NCBI GenBank assembly: GCA_009911175.1
Contig: QXWX01000081.1
Span: forward strand, 1 to 31,389
Reading direction: 5' to 3'
Source: Lachnospiraceae bacterium
GTDB lineage: Bacteria > Bacillota_A > Clostridia > Lachnospirales > Lachnospiraceae
Length of the DNA: 31,389 nt
Made by a program: the position numbers and the translations under genes. The notes under the pieces are model-generated. The model was not told where the DNA came from. It worked only from the letters and a program-made list of their open reading frames with translations, and made no database searches. The first letter of the stretch is position 1. Each line of letters opens with the position of its first letter. Below are positions 28,601-31,389 of this stretch, piece by piece.

Positions 28601-28713
28601 TGCTTTACCGTCTGGGATACCACTGGCCTACAACCTCCAGGGCATATGTGGGAAAACTGGTCGCGGCTCTGGACGGCCTGGGCTTCTTCAAAGAGCAGGA
28701 AAGGGATAAGTGA
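19651..28713 (+). CDS. Three-module nonribosomal peptide synthetase with terminal thioester reductase
   Basis: This 3020-residue cytosolic assembly line reads A1-T1-C2-A2-T2-C3-A3-T3-R. A1 (about 1-470): ATP loop Y135-TSGSTGNPKG, A10 Lys K457; the usual substrate Asp is V181. T1: GGDS with S512. C2 (about 569-1000): HHIISDG from H694. A2 (about 1008-1490): ATP loop from Y1153, substrate Asp D1199, A10 variant NQNMK (K1482). T2: atypical 'AGLTSL' with S1538. C3 (about 1609-2030): HHIIFDG from H1734. A3 (about 2045-2525): loop from Y2184, D2234, K2516. T3: GGTSL with S2570. R (about 2645-3015): 'TGATGFLG' from T2653 and YxxxK Y2813/K2817. There is no epimerase, methyltransferase or thioesterase domain, and no phosphopantetheinyl transferase gene in the window. 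The R domain should release an aldehyde using NAD(P)H. A2's pocket looks hydrophobic, Leu-like; A1 may take a non-alpha-amino acid. Confidence 0.96.
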   Translation: MNLFLNQWKENVKKYGSRPAIVDRDGTRETTYSELDALSGRICTALKKKGVGKGDIIPVCMERRMEFLAAELGILKSGAAFAALSPEYPKERVAYILKDCGAPFLLDDNFLEEASGEPLAEAEEVSGEDGAFAVYTSGSTGNPKGILHSHASLAAAVARHRAFFLPKESDVQLSCASFSFVAMMIDIYTPLSAGQSVHILPEEKRKDVRRIEQYIRQHGITMAFISPQMLRNFRSPGPSLRLVVTGSERVSRVKGSGYRLLNTYGCSETAAVVTAFEIEREYENTPIGKAGEGVRILLLDKEGNEVPAGEEGELCVEGHIAGGYINLPEQTNKAFVRREDGTMLFHTNDICRMLPDGNLEYLNRRDWMVKINGQRVETGEIEAQMSRAPFVKTAVVKGFQNQYGQTFLCGYFQMKEGAEKERPEEEIRRRLAETLPDYMIPKFFVRVEEFPLNQNGKLNRLALQAPDVSNFRKDYEEPQTECERAICRGFEQVLGIRPVGRRDDFFALGGDSIQAVMLLDCLEKYAVTAMDVFRHRTPEGIAAACGGTENAASKEDIYGDIPADRREWYPLTDSQMGVFLECAASPQSTMYNIPVCFRLPAGADPERWKEAAGRMASRYPALFVSIEMRQEEQTYGMAVHDTDGLSIPVYEAAEAEMDGLKREFVRPFDLEKGPLVRMAFYRTEESVYFLADMHHIISDGASVALFFDGVRKIYEGEEPEAEGISQFDLSLCEGRLKDTEAYKKAREYFEKRLAGLEVDSVPVFDMAENPEAPERPSGRITGCLGEILGQEETEWFAGKNGVTESTLFLGAFAYALAKYNGQTEVLFGSVNNGRRDLKLKRTIGMLVRTLPVYVQIQEEETVAEYLQKLQQDFFETMSHDCCSFEELAGRYQVTSDILFVYQSETLNGMHTKRGLIPMETLETGNSLANLAVHVFKKDGSYEIHLEYRSDVYLERTARTLLSLMVKALEGFRDCACLKDIPLVSAEDVAVLDSYHGKRTDYDRALTLLELFRRQAEKTPEHTAVVFREKRFSYREIDRLSDGVAAYVSRLGIGKDQTVSILISRGEYMPIASLGVMKAGAIYQPLDPEYPAERLSFMMEDAQTKLLIADEALLELVPKYNGQVLPTKEIPGLSAEGAKEIPAPLPEDTYILLYTSGTTGTPKGCMLSHGNLAAFCNWYCRYYRVGEDSVVSAYASYGFDANMMDTYPVLAGGGTLCIVPEEMRLELQKLNEYLIQEKVTHAFMTTQVGRQFALEMENHCLKYLLTGGETLVPVRVKSGFDFYNCYGPTECTILTTVYPVDKAREYDNVPIGRPLDNLEVYVVDKQMRRLPAGAVGELCVAGYQVSKGYLNRPEQTAKVYTSNCFTDREGYERVYHTGDDVRFLPDGNIQFMGRRDGQVKIRGFRIELSEVEAVIRRFPGICDVTVTAYEAAAGGKAIAAYLVSETPVDIQKLRDFIMEEKPAYMVPSAIMQIDRIPLNQNMKVDKRSLPTPVTQEETCREAARPMSLLEEELAQIAGKILGHEEFSVETNLLYAGLTSLSAIMLAVEIEKEYGVELEVKQMMRQCSILSLENAVYQALRARSGAEESRERAEESQEKAGEKVQTEAEDYPLTQTQLGVYYDAVKRPEDMAYNIPAMFRFPRKVSGETLAKAAEQVIAAHPYVNARIRYREGELRQMPGAESAAEKRIPVLSMTEEELKEYCASYVKPFDLTRDTLYRIAVVQTGTSTCLLADFHHIIFDGASLNLFLEQTAKACEGVLPEKETRTYFDFALQEHRLEGGEHYREGQAFFGKMLGEYEHASCLTPDLAGKEEDGKKAECAASCSGEEMDKFCQAHGVTPAHLFLAGTFYTLARYMDSPQLFISTISNGRADLKLHNSMGMFVKTLPLMGNIAGDKSVLTFVREVRQTLLDAVSYEDYPFTKIAADYGFVPEIMYACQLGVVEEHRVGSEAIQIENMESDKPKFKLSVHIEERDGGPCVCLQYNDALYSRELMEQLAQSVALCVSRMLANPSGLLKEISLVTDNQRRMLEEFAVSAQTGTEPLSFHGVFERQAAACKEKTALIAVDGRWSYEGLDREMNRAANGLISRGFCPGDTAVVLLPRLGRQIIAMYGVMKAGGAYIPCDPEYPPERILQITKDSGASFIITTKERAEAFENAIDMEALLSCGDDRKPEIKTEEDALAYLIYTSGSTGKPKGVMISHRGIVNYVRNHEANSHVRACVEDGHVMVSVTTVSFDMSLKETAVALCNGLTLVLADEEQANHPVRLTELIEETGGDIFNATPSRMLQYMESGTFCRALSGCRVVMSGGEAYSMQLLEKLKQVTCARIFNTYGPTEITVSCNACELTDRGRITVGRPLLNYVEYIADSDGNLLPPGVTGELYVGGPGVAAGYHGLPEMTAQRFVQFQGMRVYKTGDYAKWTRSGEVVILGRTDNQVKLRGLRIELEEVEQAILRCPGIRQTVVLIRGIEGTEHLCAYYTAEEAVLPETLREQLKNSLTRYMIPDAYRQMERFPMTPNGKIDQKALPEAQLAGAGEYVEPQTETERTFCRIFAEVLHLDRVGREDDFFEIGGTSLAVTGVIIAATEEGFEITFGDVFSHATPRDLAEMFREENVQISSKLEDLSQYDYKNIERVLERNTFEEFLEGEAQPLGNILLTGATGFLGIHILREFLESESGKVYCLLRRGRFGSVEERLKSLLFYYFENTYEELLRTRLYAVEGDVTDAAVFERMAEASLDIHTVVNCAANVKHFSAGTDIEDVNVGGVLNAIAFCEKTKSRLLHISTTSVSGFSVGDVPFADTVMNERMLYFGQALDTKYGHSKFLAERAVLEAVSRGLNAKIMRVGNLSARDADGEFQMNFSTNSFVGRLKSYELIGRFPYSMMDSAAEMAPIDCTAKAILTLAATPEACCVFHPYNNHSIYMGDIIYAMKEYGMDIELSEDEDYERALEETRQDPEKAKVLSSMIAYQNMGHGKKTVGIAKENAYTMKVLYRLGYHWPTTSRAYVGKLVAALDGLGFFKEQERDK

Positions 28714-28819
28714 CGCCGGAGGGCTGAAAGGAAAACGGCGGGCGGAGATGCAGGCAGAGGATTTGCAGAAAGGAAAACCGGAAAGTGAACTGTCATACCT
28801 CAAATTCCCCGAAACCGGA

Positions 28820-28848
28820 TTGACTGCCCGGCGTCCAGGTAGTATTTT
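28820..28848 (+). promoter_or_regulatory. Candidate promoter after the NRPS gene
   Basis: TTGACT (28820-28825), 17 bases, then TATTTT (28843-28848), followed by an A/T-rich stretch. It would serve the decayed fucosidase and perhaps the antiporter gene. It marks the likely end of the biosynthetic operon, although I see no clear terminator at 28714-28819. Confidence 0.45.
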
Positions 28849-28894
28849 AAAAATATAAGGACAGTCGGCCGGCGGACGGATGAAAGGAGAAGCT

Positions 28895-29258
28895 ATGAAA
28901 AAAATCGACAGAATACCGGACACGGGACAGCAATGGTATAAAGACGCCAAATACGGGCTTTTTATCCATTGGGGATTATATGCAATTCTGGCCGGGGAGT
29001 ATAAGGGACAAAAGACTGACCACATATCGGAATGGATTATGAATACGCTTAATATTCCGGTAGAAGAGTATGAAAAGCTGGCCGGAGAGTTTTGCTCGCA
29101 GCAGTTTTGCGCCGACGAGCTTGTGCGGATGGCAAACCTGCGAGGGGGATTCCATGGTAACGGTGGAACTGCCGCAGGAGCTGCGCAGGCAGGCTTATTA
29201 CTGCGTATGTCTGGAAACAGAGGAGGAATGGCCGGTTTTTGAGCCCTTGCGGGGGTAA
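28895..29258 (+). pseudogene. GH29 alpha-L-fucosidase remnant, internally deleted
   Basis: From the ATG at 28895 (AAGGAG 6 bases upstream) about 85 codons match the start of GH29 fucosidases: 'WYKDAKYGLFIHWGLYAILAGEYKG', then 'EWIMNTLNIPVEEYEKLAGEF' and 'FCADELVRMA'. Homology breaks near 29140, in the region where the catalytic core should follow. A different frame (about 29151-29258) then carries a short 'VTVELPQEL...EEEWPVFEP' piece that could be the enzyme's far C-terminal end. The full enzyme is around 400 residues or more, so most of it, including the catalytic nucleophile, is gone. The identity of the tail is less sure than that of the head. Confidence 0.78.
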
Positions 29259-29341
29259 AAAGGCTGACGGGAAAATTGTGAGAGGAAAGCTGGCGGAAAA
29301 AAGTGGGAGCCGCCTGAGGCAGCATAAAGAGGGATGTGAAA

Positions 29342-30712
29342 ATGAATCAGAAAGCAAAGAAAATAGAATTTCGTCTGGGAACTGCGGGAAAGCTTGCGCC
29401 TCTTGTCGTTGCCGCGGCGATGATTGGATGGGCGGCTTTTAGCCAGTCCAATGTGAACGGATATGTGCTGGCATTTTTTGCGGCGCTGGTGACGGGAGTC
29501 GTTTTTGCAAAGGATGAAAAGGCATACGGGGAGGCGCTGGTATACGGTCTTGGCAAGCCGATGTTTGCCATCATTGTTCTGGCGGTGATACTGGCGGCTG
29601 TTTCGGGGAAGCTGATTTCCGCCAGCGGGGCGGTACAGACGATTGCGGTATATGTAGTGGAAGCGGGTTTTACGGGAAAGCTTTTTGTGGCGGCGAGCTT
29701 TCTCATTACCTGTCTTCTGGCCTTTGCCACGGGGACCACGGTGGGGACTTATTTTGTGGTGATACCGATTTTGTTTCCGGTAGGCGTGCTGGCAGGGGCG
29801 GCGCCGGAATTTATGATTGGAGCTATCGTATCGGGGGCGGCGTTCGGCGATAACTTAGGGCCGATTTCGGATACCACCATTGCATCCTCTGCGACGCAGC
29901 ATGCGGATTTGGGCACTGTGGTAAAAACCAGGACGCGTTACAGTCTGCCGGCAGCGGCGGGGGCTCTGGTGCTTTTTTTGCTGTTTTCCAAAACCACGGA
30001 CGGGAATGCTGCGCTTGAGGCTGCGGGCGGGGAGGCTAAGCCGCTCAGTCTTGTCATGCTGGTGGTGCCGGTGGTCATTATCGTCCTTTGTATGTTGCGG
30101 AAGCACCTTATTACGGCGCTGTCCTTCGGGATTCTGGCGGGAATTGCCGCGGGGCTGCTTTCCGGCGTTTACACGGCGGAGGGACTGATTTCGTTTCCCG
30201 GCGGATTTGCCGTGTCCGGGGCAATTATAGACGCCATTACGGGGACGGCAGGCACGGTAGCCATGCTGATTGCGGTATTTTCGCTTCTGGGTGTGCTGGA
30301 GTGCGGCGGTTTGTTTGAAGATGTGAGGGGACTTCTGGAGCATTTTGCAAAAAAAGAGCGGAGCACGGAGGCAACCATTGTCCTGTCTGTGGGGATATTG
30401 AGCATGGTCACGGGCGTAATTTCGGTAGCTATTGTGGCGCTTGGCGATTTGGTCAATGAGCTTGGAGAAAGGGCAGGAGTGAACCGGTACCGCCGGGCGA
30501 ATCTGATGGACTGTACGGGCTGTGTGTTCTGTTTTCTTGCTCCCTGGACGGTGCATTGCGTGATTCCGGCGCAGCAGTCCGCCCAGTTCGGGGAGGGCTT
30601 TGCAGTAGCGCCGGCCTCGGTGCCTTTCGTGAATTATTATTCGCTCTGCATGCTGGTGATATTGCTGGCGGCGGTGATTACCGGATACGGGAGAAAGAGC
30701 TCCCGGGACTGA
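29342..30712 (+). CDS. NhaC-family Na+/H+ antiporter-like membrane transporter
   Basis: This 456-residue protein has about 11-12 hydrophobic segments and the NhaC-superfamily signature 'GAAFGDNLGPISDTTIASS', which contains the charged residues expected in the ion path. Relatives exchange Na+ for H+ or, in some branches, carry organic anions such as malate/lactate. I prefer the ATG at 29342, 8 bases after AGAGGG, to a GTG two codons earlier. It follows the fucosidase remnant by 83 bases with no clear promoter between. A link to the NRPS operon is not evident; if MATE proteins use Na+, it could help restore the gradient, but that is speculation. Confidence 0.9.
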   Translation: MNQKAKKIEFRLGTAGKLAPLVVAAAMIGWAAFSQSNVNGYVLAFFAALVTGVVFAKDEKAYGEALVYGLGKPMFAIIVLAVILAAVSGKLISASGAVQTIAVYVVEAGFTGKLFVAASFLITCLLAFATGTTVGTYFVVIPILFPVGVLAGAAPEFMIGAIVSGAAFGDNLGPISDTTIASSATQHADLGTVVKTRTRYSLPAAAGALVLFLLFSKTTDGNAALEAAGGEAKPLSLVMLVVPVVIIVLCMLRKHLITALSFGILAGIAAGLLSGVYTAEGLISFPGGFAVSGAIIDAITGTAGTVAMLIAVFSLLGVLECGGLFEDVRGLLEHFAKKERSTEATIVLSVGILSMVTGVISVAIVALGDLVNELGERAGVNRYRRANLMDCTGCVFCFLAPWTVHCVIPAQQSAQFGEGFAVAPASVPFVNYYSLCMLVILLAAVITGYGRKSSRD

Positions 30713-30773
30713 CCTTCCTGGCAGTCCACAGAAGCATCAAACGGAGCCGGCGCTGCGGACATTCATCCGCTCG

Positions 30774-30830
30774 CCGCTTGGGAAATAAGTCGTTCAATAC
30801 AGTGGAAAACTGTGTCGGGCGGCTTTTTTA
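30774..30830 (+). terminator. Possible terminator after the antiporter gene
   Basis: A small hairpin ACAGT-ggaaa-ACTGT (30799-30813) lies inside a weaker GCCGC/GCGGC pairing (30775-30779 with 30819-30823). It is followed immediately by six T (30824-30829). The stem is imperfect and branched, so the call is tentative. Confidence 0.3.
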
Positions 30831-30896
30831 TTTCTGCGGGCAATGAGCCAGGCGTATGCGGAGCATCCATTTGACGAATGCCGCGGAGGCTGGTGA

Positions 30897-31256
30897 ATGC
30901 GGAAGTTATCAGCTATAACAAAAAGAAGCGGGGAAAGGGAAACTTTCGATCAGCAGGCAGAGCCTGCCGACCATTCCGTCATGCAGAATGACCGGAAGGC
31001 GGTGCAGCCGGAGAGTATTTCTGAAAAGCCGGAAAACGCTGCGGATGCGCCGATTCCATATCCGGGAGAAAATGCAGGCTGGGTGCCTATGGCGGGCAGC
31101 GGAAGTCCGCAGGTAATGAGAATTGCGGCAGGAATGGCTGACAAGCCTGCGCCGAAGGCATCGCTCCGGGAAAAACTGGATCTGTTCAAGACGCAGGCAG
31201 CCGGGACGCAGAAACAGGCGGAAATCAAAGAAAAACGGAAAGAGGTGGACATATAA
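30897..31256 (+). CDS. Small hydrophilic protein, resembles tails of integrative-element proteins
   Basis: This 119-residue, charged, low-hydrophobicity protein starts at an ATG with GGAGG 7 bases upstream, directly after a TGA (TGAATG). That TGA closes a 17-codon frame beginning at 30843 which I cannot identify. Most of the protein seems disordered (Pro, Glu, Lys, Gln rich). The end, 'KASLREKLDLFKTQAAG' plus a basic tail, resembles the C-termini of YodL/DUF3849-type and related accessory proteins of Tn916/Tn1549-like elements. It may be a shortened copy of such a protein. No catalytic residues or membrane segments are visible. The family link is by eye and weak. Confidence 0.6.
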   Translation: MRKLSAITKRSGERETFDQQAEPADHSVMQNDRKAVQPESISEKPENAADAPIPYPGENAGWVPMAGSGSPQVMRIAAGMADKPAPKASLREKLDLFKTQAAGTQKQAEIKEKRKEVDI

Positions 31257-31273
31257 ATTTCAAAAAATTTTTA

Positions 31274-31302
31274 TTGCAAAAGCGGCGGAAACATCATAAA
31301 AT
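31274..31302 (+). promoter_or_regulatory. Strong candidate promoter reading out of the window
   Basis: TTGCAA (31274-31279), 17 bases, then TAAAAT (31297-31302) in A/T-rich surroundings is a near-consensus vegetative promoter. No start codon with a ribosome binding site follows before the window ends, so its gene lies beyond 31389 or it has a long leader. Confidence 0.5.
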
Positions 31303-31389
31303 ATAGTTAGAAAAGTATGAATGCTTCTAGCGGTTTGTGACGTAGAAAAGGGTATAAGAAACAACCCTTCCGAAATTCTGTTTTTTGCA

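Noticed and set aside
28712..28836. GACGCCGG and CCGGCGTC as inverted repeats flanking the post-NRPS gap
   Set aside because: The 8-bp copies are over 100 bp apart in GC-rich DNA with no element ends or duplication around them; most likely chance.
27727..29325. Open frame of 532 codons on the minus strand over the reductase end and fucosidase remnant
   Set aside because: It is antisense to the reductase domain, has no recognisable domain or ribosome binding site, and looks like a composition artefact.
30706..30727. GGACTG...CAGTCC hairpin at the antiporter stop codon
   Set aside because: It has a six-base stem with a 10-base loop and no T-run, so it is not a convincing terminator.
1..31389. 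CRISPR arrays, tRNA, rRNA genes or intact insertion sequences
   Set aside because: No regularly spaced repeats, cloverleaf sequences, rRNA segments or transposase genes were seen anywhere in the window.

Overview
The window looks like part of a genome from a moderately GC-rich Gram-positive anaerobe of the Clostridia, most likely a gut Lachnospiraceae. This is inferred from the strong AGGAGG-type ribosome binding sites, the AgrC/LytTR-type two-component pair, the fused substrate-binding/permease protein typical of clostridia, the reductase-terminated NRPS and the VapE-type mobile element debris. The genus cannot be fixed from the sequence alone.

Layout. (1) 1-591 holds a broken VapE (mobile-element ATPase) remnant. 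(2) 798-2827, minus strand, encodes a GHKL sensor kinase and a LytTR response regulator that overlap by 4 bp. (3) 2828-3092 is a divergent control region. It has a good minus-strand promoter, a tandem repeat in the regulator's leader, and a 9-bp direct repeat at 20-bp spacing that looks like a LytTR operator in front of a weak-(-35) plus-strand promoter. (4) 3093-28713 is an unbroken run of 13 plus-strand genes with gaps of at most 60 bp and many 1-4 bp overlaps. In order they are: STAS protein, fused amino-acid-type ABC receptor/permease, ABC ATPase with a C-terminal extension, MATE transporter with a C-terminal ATPase-like domain, GH3-type acyl-amide synthetase, SpoIIE-type phosphatase, RsbW-like kinase, alkyl-sulfatase-like lipoprotein, a second secreted lipoprotein, membrane acyltransferase, second MATE with C-terminal ATPase domain, PaaK-like adenylate-forming enzyme, and a 3020-residue NRPS. 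(5) 28820-31389 holds a promoter, a decayed GH29 fucosidase, an NhaC-type antiporter, and a small hydrophilic protein resembling the tails of integrative-element proteins.

How the genes may work together (inference). The NRPS reads A-T-C-A-T-C-A-T-R and should release a three-building-block product as an aldehyde, or as an alcohol after a second reduction. Its first adenylation domain lacks the Asp that normally holds the alpha-amino group, so the starter may be a carboxylic acid rather than an alpha-amino acid. GH3, PaaK-like, acyltransferase and sulfatase-like enzymes could supply, cap or trim the product, and two MATE proteins could export it. Upstream lies a partner-switching set (STAS antagonist, SpoIIE phosphatase, RsbW kinase) with no sigma factor in view. 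The same RsbW-like fold appears fused to the C-termini of three transport proteins: the ABC ATPase and both MATEs. This suggests that a phospho-switch acts on transporters instead of, or as well as, on transcription. That is the most unusual feature of the window.
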